NCBI RefSeq assembly: GCF_030272615.1
Contig: NC_081405.1
Location: 611,749,065 to 611,813,064, forward strand
Direction: 5' to 3'
Origin: Cryptomeria japonica
Lineage: Eukaryota > Streptophyta > Pinopsida > Cupressales > Cupressaceae
Length of the DNA: 64,000 nucleotides
The position numbers were made by a program, and so were the translations under genes. A model generated the notes under the pieces. It did not search any database and was not told where the DNA came from. It was given only the letters and a program-made list of their open reading frames with translations. Below are positions 33,625-44,513 of the stretch, piece by piece (the stretch's first letter is position 1; every line of letters starts with the position of its first letter).

Positions 33625-33718
33625 TCGATATTTTCACTGCATTTTTTTTCAACTATTTTATCATAAATATTATTATTATTATTTCCTTTAACAAAATATA
33701 TATTATTTTATGAATGTC

Positions 33719-34910
33719 AAATATTTATTATTTAATTAATTCTGATTAATTCCCCAATTTAAATATTTTTTTATTATTTAAATAAATTAATTCTCAATTT
33801 CTATCTCTAATCATCTAATCATTCAACCCTTTTCTAAATATTAATTAAATATTTATATTTTAATTAATTGTGATTTAAATCCTTTAATTTAAATAAAATT
33901 TATAATTTAATTAAATTCCATTTCTAAAACAATTAAATAGTTTCTTGAAATTATTTAATTAGCTAATTAATTCTTCAATTCCAAATCCCCAAATTCTAAT
34001 TTCATTTAATTTCAAATTCTTCTAATTTCTCCCAAATTCAATTACATGTGCATGATTTCAAAAATCAAACTGAAAATCAAAGTCAAGTTCTAAATATATT
34101 CAAATACTAAATTGAATTTAAAATATACTCAATTATTTAATTAGCTAATTAATTCTTCAATTCCAAATCCCTAAATTCTAATTTCATTTAATTTCAAATT
34201 CTTCTAATTTCTCCCAAATTCAATTACATGTGCATGATTTCAAAAATCAAACTGAAAATCAAAGTCAAGTTCTAAATATATTCAAATACTAAATTGAATT
34301 TAAAATCTAAGTTAAAGTGCAAACACATGCTAAATTAATTAATTCAATCAATTAATTAATTAAATCATTTATCTCTCCAATCTCTATTTTCATCTTTTAG
34401 TTAGCTTTGTCATCTTCTTAATTTCCTCCAATCATTCTTTTTCTTCCTTCGGTTAGCTTTTTCTCAATCAGTTGACTCAATTAATATATTCAATCTATTT
34501 TGTTTCACCTCTAAATCAACAGTTCAACTATCAATCAGCATGTGAGCTCACCTGAGTTCCACCTCTTGATCAATTTGTTCCACCTTTCAATCAATCTCAT
34601 CTAATAATCTATAAATTGAGCATTCAATCTCCATTTTCAAGAATCGCGAACTTTGAATCTTTGTGTCAATTGCAGGTTGCCAGCGTAATATCCAAGAGCC
34701 ACCATACCACCAAGAAGAGAAGAGCAATGGAAGTTATACGCAGTCACAGAATAGGTAGTTTTGATTGAATTACTTTGTAATTCCTATTTTGATTTGATAA
34801 TTGTGTTATTTCATTGTCAGTTTGTTTGAATTCTTTGATTGGATAGGGATTTGTGATTTCCTTTTGAATTCTAATTAATAATTTAAAGATGAATTCTCTT
34901 ACATGTGACA
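33719..34910 (+). repeat. gacacc 5' LTR, second part, with internal 182-bp duplication
   Basis: It resumes at the second copy of aaatatttattattt and ends TTACATGTGACA. A segment of about 182 bp (starting near 33950) is repeated in tandem (from about 34132), marked by ccaaatcccc at 33981 and ccaaatccct at 34163. The 3' LTR has only one copy. Confidence 0.9.
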
Positions 34911-34924
34911 TTTTGGTGAACATG
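34911..34924 (+). promoter_or_regulatory. Primer-binding-site-like sequence
   Basis: TTTTGGTGAACATG directly follows the LTR. It shares TTTTGGTGAAC with 60944. Confidence 0.5.
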
Positions 34925-37613
34925 TACACTTAGCTGAGTCCTTATCTTCTATTGGAAAAGACATCTTTATTTGACTCTTCAAACAAAGACCAATGAACTA
35001 CCTACACAAAACTTCTTGACCCTATGAACAACATACACCTTAAACAATATTATACCTAAGGGCTAGGTTAGTTTAGGTTTTACTTTCCATATTGCATATC
35101 ATTTTATTCAAAGCACTACATCGCATATAGCAGCATCAATAAAACAAGACAACTGTCCAAGTTTGCCATTCGTTTGCATTTAAGAAAAACAAGGATCATC
35201 TCCTTTCTTAGATATTCAGACATGAAGTCTTTGAGGTCCTAAGGTAATTCGTTGTCAACATTACTCTGTGGTGACGCTTTACTTATGATTGGGTAGTGAT
35301 TTCACTATTTGGGACTTGTTAACTCAAATTCTATCAATTGCTATATCTTAAACATATTAAGAAAATCTCTAATTCATTCTAGACACCTAGTTGATCATAT
35401 GACTAGTGAAAAATCTAAAATTATACTTCAGCGGTGCTGTAATTGTCACACCCAAGTAGGTTTCATTACTTACAAAGTCAAGGAAAAAGCCAAAAAGAAA
35501 AAAGAAAAAGTGCTATGCCAAATGTTCATCTCAAGGCAAAAGAAAAATGATATATAACTGAAATATCACGCATACAAAGTGTGACAAAAAGCTTGACTAT
35601 GGGAACATGCAAATAACTTCATCAGGGCTATGAATGCCTGCTGGCAATGGAGCAATATTTGAGAAATTCTAGTCTATAACCTCGTCAGAACTCTAAAAGC
35701 TTATTGGCAGCGAGGCTCTATTCGAGATGCTTTTGAAGTTAGGATAATCCACGTAGCTAGTCATATAGGATGCTAAAGATATTTAGTGAATACAAGAGAG
35801 GGAATTAACTCATCTGCACACACATGGGCAAAAGAAGATCAAAGTTTCAAGAATCAATGGGGAAGTTTTTCACGTCTCCATTTGTAAATCCTAGTCACTA
35901 AGTGTGTTAATTTGGATGCTCCAAGGGACCTTGAGAATCAATTGACCGCTTATCTATGAAATATTTTGCACCTCCAATTCAATTAGTGTATTACAAAAAG
36001 GCTAAACAAACACAGTCAACCTTGTTCGAATAGGAAATGCATCTTGCACTGACATAGGTCATGTCAAAAATTCATTGTCTCCTCATGCATTTTGCAGATC
36101 ATCATGTCATATAGGTCTACACACTGAGGGCATAACTGAAAAAAGTCCAAACAAAATCATATAAAATCCTGAAAAAATCCTAAAAAATCATATAACATTC
36201 TTTGAAAATATCCAAAAATGATGGAAAACATAAAATCCAAAAACAGTGAACAAAATAAAATCCAAAAACACTGAAAAACTTTAAAATCCAAAAATAGTGG
36301 AAAACATAAAATCCAAAAACATCTGCAAAATGTCCTAAAAAAATCAATCAAAACATTCAAATATGTGAAATTGAAAAAATCCAAAAACATTGGAAAATCC
36401 TTCAAAAAATCTAAAACATTCGGAAAGAGTAGTGAAAATACCAAAAAAAATCATATAACGTCCTTTGAGAAAAATCAAAAAAATCTGGAAAATGTCTCGA
36501 AAAAATCAACCAAAAACATTCAAATATCGATCCACATAATCCAAAAACATAGAAAAAGATCTTGGAAATTAACTAAATAATAAAAAATCAATCAATCAAA
36601 AAACTTGCAATAAATTGTCTTGCAAGAATCAAATACCCTAGCAGATATCCAACAAACTCTTCACATGAAGTTAACAAAGGATATGACTACCTAGTCCAAC
36701 ATCTGCAATCAACTGATCGAACTGTGTTATCAATCGTATCATATCCATATCAAGTGATCATTATCTTGTCTTAAATAGAAGATGATACACTCAAGATCAA
36801 ACAGGTCAGTCTTAAACAAGGTCTGCAACTTTCTAAGATCAGACATTATCAACCATCACATCAAGCAATTGAGAATGAAGGCACAAGGTCAGTATAGCTG
36901 CTGAATTTTGTCTAGGTCGGCCTTTATCTTTAATCATTTGATGACAAATTATGTTCCTATGGTACTCAAGGATGTCCGCAAGTGACTAGAGGAGCCATGA
37001 TGGGCATTATCTTTTTCTTTGTTTGTTGTTTGTGGTGTGAACCGATGAAGTTCTAGGGAAATTACTCTAATGGGTGTCTGTGATAGGAGCATTCAGCTAT
37101 TGAATACCACACATACCTCAACCCCTAGCGTATTTCCCAGAATGGAGGGGTTCACTCCTTGTCTGCTATATGTTTGTTTCTTCAATGAGATATATTTACA
37201 TCTTGGTTCCTTATACCTTGATGTGCTAAGCTTCATTGTTCAATAATAAGGCTCAGTGATGAATATATATTGTGCCATAAAATAAATGACACAGGTTCGT
37301 GATTCATTCAATTTAATTTTCACTTCATCTCATCTGTTTATTGATAGCGTTGATTTCCCATCTTCTTTCGAAATCACATTCTTTTCTAACATTAAATTCT
37401 TTCATCAATCCGCTCTCTCATATTCTATCTCAATATCATCTTCACATCACCTATATCTATCTTTCATCTCACATTCTTCTTTTTTTGAGAGATCATTCAC
37501 ATCTTTAATGCATAAACAATCTCTCGAGGGGGCATTACACCCTAAGTATCACTGGAGCATACTGGGGCAGAATTTTTCATTTTCTTTGAAACAACGTCAT
37601 TCCGACTTTGTCT
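34925..37613 (+). other. Non-coding internal region of the gacacc element
   Basis: About 2.7 kb with no gag, protease, RT or integrase motif on either strand. The longest frames (36157-36444 minus, 37286-37654 plus) are low-complexity. It is a LARD-like filler between LTRs, so movement would have depended on enzymes from another element. Confidence 0.6.
36140..36560. repeat. Irregular tandem repeat, AAAATCCAAAAACA unit
   Basis: At least ten copies of aaaatccaaaaaca or close variants, spaced about 25-35 bp, alternate with gtgaaca, ctgaaaaac and gtggaaaac. This produces the K/N/S-rich ORF on the plus strand and its shadow on the minus strand. Confidence 0.65.
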
Positions 37614-37627
37614 CAAAGAGGGGAAAA
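37614..37627 (+). promoter_or_regulatory. Polypurine tract
   Basis: caaagaggggaaaa lies immediately before the 3' LTR start TGTAGACACC, where plus-strand DNA synthesis would start. Confidence 0.85.
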
Positions 37628-38836
37628 TGTAGACACCTAAAAATGTCTCATTGATCATGTGTTAATTATTCCTCTAATTGATTAAATAATTCTTTAATTC
37701 TTTAATTATGTTAATTAATCTTATTCTTCTAATTTTATATTTCCTCATCATCTTACTAATTATTCTATTTCTTATTCTTTCATCATTTAATCATTTTAAC
37801 CATTTTCTAATGATTAATTAAATATTTATTATTTAATTAATTCTAATTAATTCCCTAATTTAAATAATCGTTATTATTTAAATAAATTAATTTTCAATTT
37901 CTATCTCTAATCATCTAATCATTCAACCCTTTTCTAAATATTAATTAAATATTAATTATTTAATTAATTATGATTTAAATCCTTTAATTTAAATAATATT
38001 TATTGTTTAATTAAATTCTATTTCTAAAATAATTAAATTATTTCTTTAAATTATTTAATTAGCTAATTAATTCTTCAATTCCAAATCCCCAAATTCTAAT
38101 TTCATTTAATTTTAAATTCTTCTAATTTCTTCCAAATTCAATTACATGTGCATGATTTCAAAAATCAAATTGAAAATCAAAGTCAAGTTCTAAATATATT
38201 CAAATACTAAATTGAATTTAAAATAAATTTAATTATTTGAATAAATCTCATGCAAAGATTAAACTGAAAATCTAAGTTAAAGTGAAAGCACATGCTAAAT
38301 TAATTTTAATTCAATCAATTAATTAATTAAATCATTTATCTCTCCAATCTCTATTTTCATCTTTTAGTTGGCTTTGTCATCTTCTTAATTTCCTCCAATC
38401 ATTGTTTTTCTTCCTTCTGATAGCTTTTTCTCAATCAGTTGACTCAATTAATCTATTCAATTGATTATGTTTCACCTCTAAATCAGCAATTCAACTATCA
38501 ATCTACATGTGAGCTCACTTGAGTTCCACCTCTTGATCAATCTGTTCCACCTTTCAATCAATCTCATCCAATAATCTATAAATTGAGCATTCAATCTCCT
38601 TTTTCAACAATCATGAACTTTGAATCTTTGTGTCAATTGCAGGTTGCCAATGCAATATCCAAGAGCCACCATACCACCGAGAAGAGAAGAGCAATGGAAG
38701 TTATATGCAGTCACGGAATAGGGAGTTTTGATTGAATTACTTTATAATTCTTATTTTGATTTGATTGTGTTATTTCATTGTTTGTTTGTTTGAATTCTAA
38801 TTGCTACTTTAAAGATGAATTCTTTTACATGCGACA
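37628..38836 (+). repeat. gacacc 3' LTR, 1209 bp
   Basis: It runs from TGTAGACACCTAAAAATG to TTACATGCGACA and is followed by target duplication GTTAA. It is the cleanest copy of this LTR in the window. Confidence 0.92.
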
Positions 38837-38841
38837 GTTAA

Positions 38842-39020
38842 TATTAAATTAGTAAGAGTGGGGTTAGGTGTTAGATTAGGGTTCAATTAGGGTTAGGGTA
38901 AAATTATGGTTATAAGAATAGTATTTGAGTTAGGGTTAAATTATGGTTAGGGTTTATATAGGGTGAAGGTTAGAGATAAATTATGGTTAGGGTTAATGTT
39001 AGATTAGGGTTTAAACAAGG
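38842..39020. repeat. Degenerate telomere-like array, right part
   Basis: Continues the 18686-19621 array beyond the inserted element (gttagattagggttcaatta, gttagggtttatataggg, gattagggtttaaacaagg). Confidence 0.8.
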
Positions 39021-39387
39021 TATTTTATTACTATATTTTCGTAAAAACTCATAAGGAAACTTGTGGGAGATTAACAAACATATTTTTTTATTAGACCCCC
39101 AAAAAATAAGGGAGACATTAATAAGTAAGTAGTGTTTTTATTTTCAAAAGAGTAATTTTGATTGAATTTTCCTTAATTTATTTTATTATACTATAATTTT
39201 TTAAATCAACTGCTTTAAATTTGTCATACGTGTAATTTTTATTGTTTAAAAACTATTGTGTAATTTTCATTTATGCGTTACTTATGCATTCATAATGTTT
39301 TTAATTTCTTAAATAGTTATTATTAATTGTTCTTGTCATAGAATACATTAATAAGCTTCCTTTATAAGTTAATACATGATAAGATAT

Positions 39388-39670
39388 ATATATATATATA
39401 TAAATAATGTCTGGTAAAATTTTTAACGTGACCGGCGACGCTGGCATGACACGCCCTCCGGCTCCATGTGAAACACTTTTGACTTGGAGCTATGAACCGG
39501 TGAGGCCACAACTGGGGGACCTCATCCCCACACTTCACTTTTTCAAACCCGCGAGCACAACGACCTAGTGAAGACACAAGGCCTATGAGCACAATGGCCT
39601 AGCAAGGGTTTGAACCTTGGTGGCCACTTCACCAACGAAGTGTTTTGACTGTGACACTACATGTCCGAAG
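39388..39670 (-). mobile_element. tRNA-derived SINE, 283 bp
   Basis: The 14-bp exact target duplication acatgataagatat is at 39374-39387 and 39671-39684. The minus strand opens with a tRNA-like head: A-box-like TAGTGTCACAG, then cacttcgttggtgaagtggc, then B-box GGTTCAAACCC. An unrelated body follows, with a TA-rich tail at the left end. Composition is much higher in GC than the flanks. Pol III transcription and LINE-driven insertion are family knowledge. Confidence 0.85.
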
Positions 39671-39684
39671 ACATGATAAGATAT

Positions 39685-41052
39685 TTTAACGTTTTGTGGC
39701 GTAAATATATATTTAATCAACAACAATTAAGGACAATGACATGAAGTTTCTTAAATAAGTAATTAATAAAATTTTCTGCAGTCATTTGCAATTCCAGAAA
39801 TTTTACTCATATCGCTTTTCATTGAAAATCTAAAGCACATTTAAGTTTCAGTTTGGTAGGTATTATTATCATATTATTATTATATTTATATAGCTACACA
39901 TTCATTTTTGAATAGTCATGTCTATTGATTGTTATTATTATTATTTTGGTATTATGATTCAACTAAGTTTGAGAGTTTATTTTTTATTTATATAATTATT
40001 ATTTTTATTGTTATAGGTTGTATTAAATTTATTTATAGTTATTATTACTTTTTAATAAATAGTTTTCAAAAATATTTTTTTAAATTTTTACATTAAAAAG
40101 TATAACGAATAAATAATAAATTAATATTTGAAAACATAATTTATAATTTCAATTAAATTTAGATATAAAAAATATTTCAAAAAATAAAATTTATAAACAT
40201 CAATTAAATTTAGATAAATTAATTGGTAATTAATTAATATAAAAGATAAAAATACAAAATAATTTATATATATAAAACAATTAAAATATATAATTAATGT
40301 CAAGAGGCATATAGACATAAGTGTGTTGACAATTTTATTTATTTATTTTAAATTTGACAATCATTTAGTGTCAAATTTTTAATAATTAATAATAAACATA
40401 ATATTTTTAAAATAAATTATATATAAAACAAGTAACTTTTAAATAATCTATTTCCATCTACATCTCTATACTTTCTAATTGTTGGGATTTGTATCTCTCT
40501 ATTTTTATGTTTAACTCTCCCTCTACCTCTCTCTATCTCTCTATCTATTTCTATCTCTCCCTCTCCCCCTCTATCTTCATCTATTATTTCATCTACTCTA
40601 AACTAATGGCAGGAACATGATGCTTTGCATTTCTTGTTTAAATGATCTGCATAATTATAAAAGTGTTTATTACAGATCACAACTGCAAGAGAAAAAGTAA
40701 ATTCAAGTATTGTTGAGTGCAAGGTGGTGACATTATAAGAGATGAGGCTCGAATCATCCCTTGGTGTAATATGCCTTGAGCATAATCATTATATAACATT
40801 TACTAGGATACCTATCTTCACAGGAATATAAGTAAAGTATGCCAAAAGATATCGTGTTTGTTCAGATTCTATTTACAAAATTATTATATTAAAATTAATA
40901 TTAAATCATTATTATATTATGATATTGTAATAAATATTAAATTATCATTAAGATATGATTACATTACTATGTGTTCTTATATTTTTTATTTTTTATATTT
41001 CTACTAGACTCTTTTAAAAGTAAAAAAATTTAAAAAATACCAAATTATTAAT
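39685..41052. other. AT-rich intergenic DNA with a CT-rich tract
   Basis: No gene seen. At about 40500-40590 there is a tctctctatctctc-type microsatellite followed by actctaaactaatggcagga. The same arrangement (microsatellite then actctaaactaat...aatggtagga) is at 56890-57300, so both are copies of one repeat family. Confidence 0.5.
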
Positions 41053-41066
41053 ATTATATTTAATAT

Positions 41067-41204
41067 GTATAGCTTGAGTTGGCCTAGTGGTGGAGAACTT
41101 GTGCTCTTGAAAGAGAGGTCTCAAGTTTAAATCCCACAAAGGGGGTGAGGTATGTACACTTCATCGACTTCGGCCCATTACCGATTAAAAAAAATAAAAA
41201 TAAA
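41067..41204 (+). mobile_element. Short tRNA-derived SINE, 138 bp
   Basis: The 14-bp exact target duplication attatatttaatat is at 41053-41066 and 41205-41218. The head carries an A-box-like TTGGCCTAGTGGTGG and, about 35 bp on, a B-box-like GGTCTCAAGTTTAAATCC. The 3' end is cttcggcccattaccgatta plus an A-rich tail, resembling the 3' end of the LINE at 19821. It is not a tRNA gene: there is no acceptor stem pairing, and it has a tail and a target duplication. Confidence 0.85.
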
Positions 41205-41218
41205 ATTATATTTAATAT

Positions 41219-42414
41219 TTCTATTAAACTCTTGACCAAAGCAAAAATACTAAATTAGTATTATTATATCATACCACTATATTTTTATTTTATAGTTGTT
41301 TTTATCTTTATCCGTGAGAAAAAAATGGATTTTATGTAGGACACTTTCAACCCCCATAATTAACAATAACAAAATGTATATATATATATATATCTGTGTG
41401 CATATAAGAATAACAAAATGATTTTTTTTTATGCATTTAAATGTCACCAACACATCAAATTAAATCTTTTCTGTTTTTATTGATAGATATTTTTACATTC
41501 ATATGTGAATGTAATACACTTTAGACATAATAAAAGAATAATTTAGACAATATTTATGAAAATGACCAAATTCTTCAATGTTTGCTTCATATAATCTATG
41601 TAGTTTTGCGATGTGTCTCAATTGCAACAACTGAAAACATGCTTTTGCTCATTGTTGTTTCAAAGATTGTCTAAAGGCAATTTAAGGATCTATAGGATCC
41701 TTTCCTCATAGACTCAAAGAGCAACATCTCTTTCATGGTAAAACTAAAAATTTGGTGATCCTTCTCATGGTCCTTCACCCTTAAACAAGAAAACTTGATT
41801 GTCCATTTTATTTTATTTTTTGAGATGTAAATCTTAAAGGGTCTGACTTGGATAAGTATTGTAACGCTCGATCAAATCGAATCTTTATAATGTATTTTAG
41901 ATTCAAACAATCTCAGAAGATAGTCATATTCTTTTATGGCATTTTCTATGATTTATTATTGTTTTCTGTTTCTTGATATTCTTGTTTGTTCCTGGTAGTA
42001 ATTGATTGTTATTTTTACTTCTTTAGCATTATCATAATAAACAAACAAGTATTTATTGTAAGTAATTAACTGCAAAAGAAAAAAATTATACTTTCATTCA
42101 ACAACTGTTCCAATCAGAGATATTCTACAAGATCTTGAGTCCGCAAAAAAATTGACGCACAAATATACAATTACAAATTTAACGTGATTGTTTGTTATCA
42201 ATTTTTTTTATCTGTTTGGAGAATTCTCATCAAATTCTCTGAAAGCATTAGCTTCATTAACATTACCACTTGCAACTTCGAGCTTCCATATTTACAAGAT
42301 ATAAAAGTAGAATTTTTTAACGTAAAAACAGAAAAATATATTATAAAAAAGAGTTAATGCAAACTGTTTGCATAGGCTGTATCAAAAGAAGATAAAAGGC
42401 AACAATTGGGTGCA
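41219..42414. other. Intergenic DNA, nothing recognised
   Basis: A (TA)n run lies near 41376-41393. No ORF is supported; the minus frame at 42354-42548 straddles the LTR edge. Confidence 0.45.
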
Positions 42415-42419
42415 TAAGC

Positions 42420-42690
42420 TGTTAATTTTAAACAAGCAGAGAAAAACATATTAATTAACAGAAAATAACAGAAAGTATAAATGACACAAACAAAGACATG
42501 AGACAAAAATTTATAGTGGTTCAGCAATATGGCTACGTCTATTTTCAAAGCAGGAAAACATGTTATTAATAGTTATCAATCTCACATCATACGTGACTGC
42601 ACACAGACATTTATAGAGTCACATTTAGGTGTGAAACAAAAAGTTGGGAGAAGGCGAATGGTCACATGACCGTTGGGCTTCACATTCCCC
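42420..42690 (-). repeat. Element A 3' LTR (left)
   Basis: It matches 51363-51635 closely (tgttaattttaaacaagcag, tatggctacgtc, ggtcacatgaccgttgg). The terminal TGTTGGG of the minus strand has been lost at the inner edge (cacattcccccgtg). Confidence 0.85.
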
Positions 42691-42747
42691 CGTGAAGACC
42701 AACCGGTACAGCCATGCGAAATGACACCCCTGCTTCCATTTTGAAAC

Positions 42748-43221
42748 TCACATTACAACCAGCCCGCAAGACTTTAACCTTGTAAATTCTTGTTCACATA
42801 CACTGCGGATATGCCTTCTCCAAGTCATGTCGGAATTAGAAACTCTTTCATCCAACATATCCCATTCAGGCATGAAAAGCCTCAGTGCATCACTCCCAAT
42901 TTTAATGGTTGTCTCACTGCCTACATCTGAAACACACCGAATCTCATTCGACCCCACGACATCCAACATAAACAACTCAAATGAATCATTACTACTCCCA
43001 TCAAACTGGCCAGATTGGAACCCATGTCTCTCCACATACGCCAAACTTCGAAATAGTTCCATGCCTACTTCTCGCATTTTCTCAGCCACCAAAACCATGG
43101 GCTTTGACTGCAATGCCACCGCTTGATATGCAGAGACTTGTTCGGGCTTTTGAATTCCATGACCCCTGCCACTTCTAAAACCTTGACCGCACTCTCCTAA
43201 ATTTTCATAGATATTCCGCAC
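42748..43221 (-). pseudogene. Element A internal ORF, unknown
   Basis: A 157-codon frame with natural composition: ECGQGFRSGRGHGIQKPEQV, KMREVGMELFRSLAYVERHG, SFELFMLDVVGSNEIRCVSD, WDMLDERVSNSDMTWRRHIR. I recognise no domain. It is the last ORF before the 3' LTR. It could be a captured gene piece or a family protein. Confidence 0.35.
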
Positions 43222-43263
43222 AACACTTAGAACAAAATCCCTATCCTTAGAATTGTTAATTTC

Positions 43264-43883
43264 CTATAGCTTCGCCCCAATGAGCTCCACCCCATACTTG
43301 TTCAGAGCTCCCCTCTTGGGCAAAGTAACCGCCAGATTTAGTGTTGTTTGGACCCCCATAGTTGATTGAATCGCATCAGGAATCTCCTCCTCTAAAACTT
43401 GATTGATTAATTCGGGTGTCATTGGGGCATTGTATGTTTTATCTACTTTTACAAGATCAGTCATGATAGTGGCAGGATTACAGTTAATTAAATTAATAGT
43501 GGCAGGATTACAGTTAATTAAATTAACTTCATAGTCTTCTTCCTTCAAGGTCTCTCAGGTCTTGTTCCAAAGTAATCAAATGTGATATTGGCATCAGCGT
43601 GATGATTTTGCCTTGTCGGACATGCATATTGCGTATGCCCCGACTCACCATAAAGGCAACAAAGTTCATAATCTAAATGTTTCGCCTGGCTTACCCTCTC
43701 CATATGCTTCGGGCACTTGGTATTAGTGGTAGCGGGGAACTTTGAACCGAGGCTCACCTCCCTCACACTATCTATGCTGCCAACATCGCACACCATGTTG
43801 TAGCTGCGTACAAAGTTTTTGTGCGGTTGTGGCTTGTCCAAATGGCTCACCACCGACCACACCAACTCCACCGACGTGTTCAC
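43264..43883 (-). pseudogene. Element A internal ORFs with a zinc-knuckle-like motif and a 30-bp duplication
   Basis: Two adjoining frames. The upstream one (43883-43545) contains KCPKHMERVSQAKHLDYELC followed by CLYGESGHTQYACP, a CCHC-like motif whose second Cys position is Tyr. The downstream one (43548-43264) opens with NLINCNPATI twice, from a 30-bp tandem duplication at about 43470-43529, then MTDLVKVDKTYNAPMTPELI. No family assigned. Confidence 0.4.
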
Positions 43884-43937
43884 CTACTGCGCTACCATCA
43901 ACGACCAGTACTCTACCGACACATTGTGTGTGTAGTA

Positions 43938-44510
43938 CTAGTAAATCACATCCCTCACCACCTTCGCATCCCATGGATTCAAACCACACTCTCCAAAATC
44001 TTCACAGGGACTCCACACATCAGATTCCTTGACAACCGCCGGATAAAGTGTCGTCTCTTCATCTTCCCCAGTTAGCATAACATCTCTCTTCATCGCTTCC
44101 CTTTCAACTTTCGATTCAGGCCTAACGGATGATGAACCAATGTTTTGATACTCGAAATTACTCTTTAGCACTCCCTTTAAGGATCGCTCACCAACTTCAC
44201 TGTCAGCAAGCTGTCGTGACATAGGATCGCTATCTGGTTCAAAAAAGAGCAATTTTTCAGATAAATTGAGGTCCACATCAGACCCTGTCTCCACTGTGGG
44301 ATACTCCAAAACAACAAAGTCGTGGCAAAATATTTTGCAAGCCTTGCCAACATCACTAGATGATCTGAAACCTAGTAGAGTTCTCCTGACATCCCCATCT
44401 TCGTAGATATCTTTTGCACTAGACTTGACCTCTTCTTGAGGCACCTCTCGAGGAACAAGTGGAAAACTTGTCTGAGCATCGGTCACTATAGACAACACCT
44501 CAGATCTCAA
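43938..44510 (-). pseudogene. Element A internal ORF, acidic, unknown
   Basis: 190 codons: VPREVPQEEVKSSAKDIYED, LLGFRSSSDVGKACKIFCHD, DVDLNLSEKLLFFEPDSDPM, SLKGVLKSNFEYQNIGSSSV. Composition looks protein-like. It follows the ArfGAP-like piece closely, so it may be part of the same captured transcript or a family ORF. Confidence 0.35.
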
Positions 44511-44513
44511 TAC

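Larger units (their letters stand above)
19821..33718 (-). mobile_element. LINE (L1-type) with a copia element inside it
   Basis: The 15-bp target duplication aaatatttattattt is at 19806-19820 and 33719-33733, and the LTR sequence joins perfectly across it. The minus strand reads short 5' region, ORF1 (33624-32131), ORF2 with endonuclease, RT, zinc-finger region and RNase H (31754-27565), then about 2.7 kb more. It ends ggccttttatcgataaaaat and an A-rich tail at 19821. Without the copia insert the LINE is about 8.8 kb, long for a plant L1. All ORFs carry stops. Confidence 0.9.
19622..38836 (+). mobile_element. gacacc-family LTR retrotransposon carrying a LINE in its 5' LTR
   Basis: The 5' LTR is in two parts (19622-19820 and 33719-34910), the internal region is 34911-37627 and the 3' LTR is 37628-38836. 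Target duplication GTTAA is at 19617-19621 and 38837-38841. The terminal G of the 5' LTR is mutated (TTTAGACACC for TGTAGACACC). The internal region is only 2.7 kb and encodes no gag or pol, so the element is non-autonomous. It inserted into the telomere-like array, which continues on both sides. Confidence 0.9.

Noticed and set aside
36157-36580. ORFs on both strands (phenylalanine-rich minus, lysine-rich plus)
   Set aside because: Both come from the AAAATCCAAAAACA tandem repeat and have no domain.
41067-41150. A tRNA gene
   Set aside because: A- and B-boxes are present, but there is no acceptor-stem pairing, and the 14-bp target duplication and A-rich tail show a SINE.
43742-44075. Plus-strand ORFs rich in H, P, T and S
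   Set aside because: Antisense shadows of element A ORFs; no domain and poor composition.
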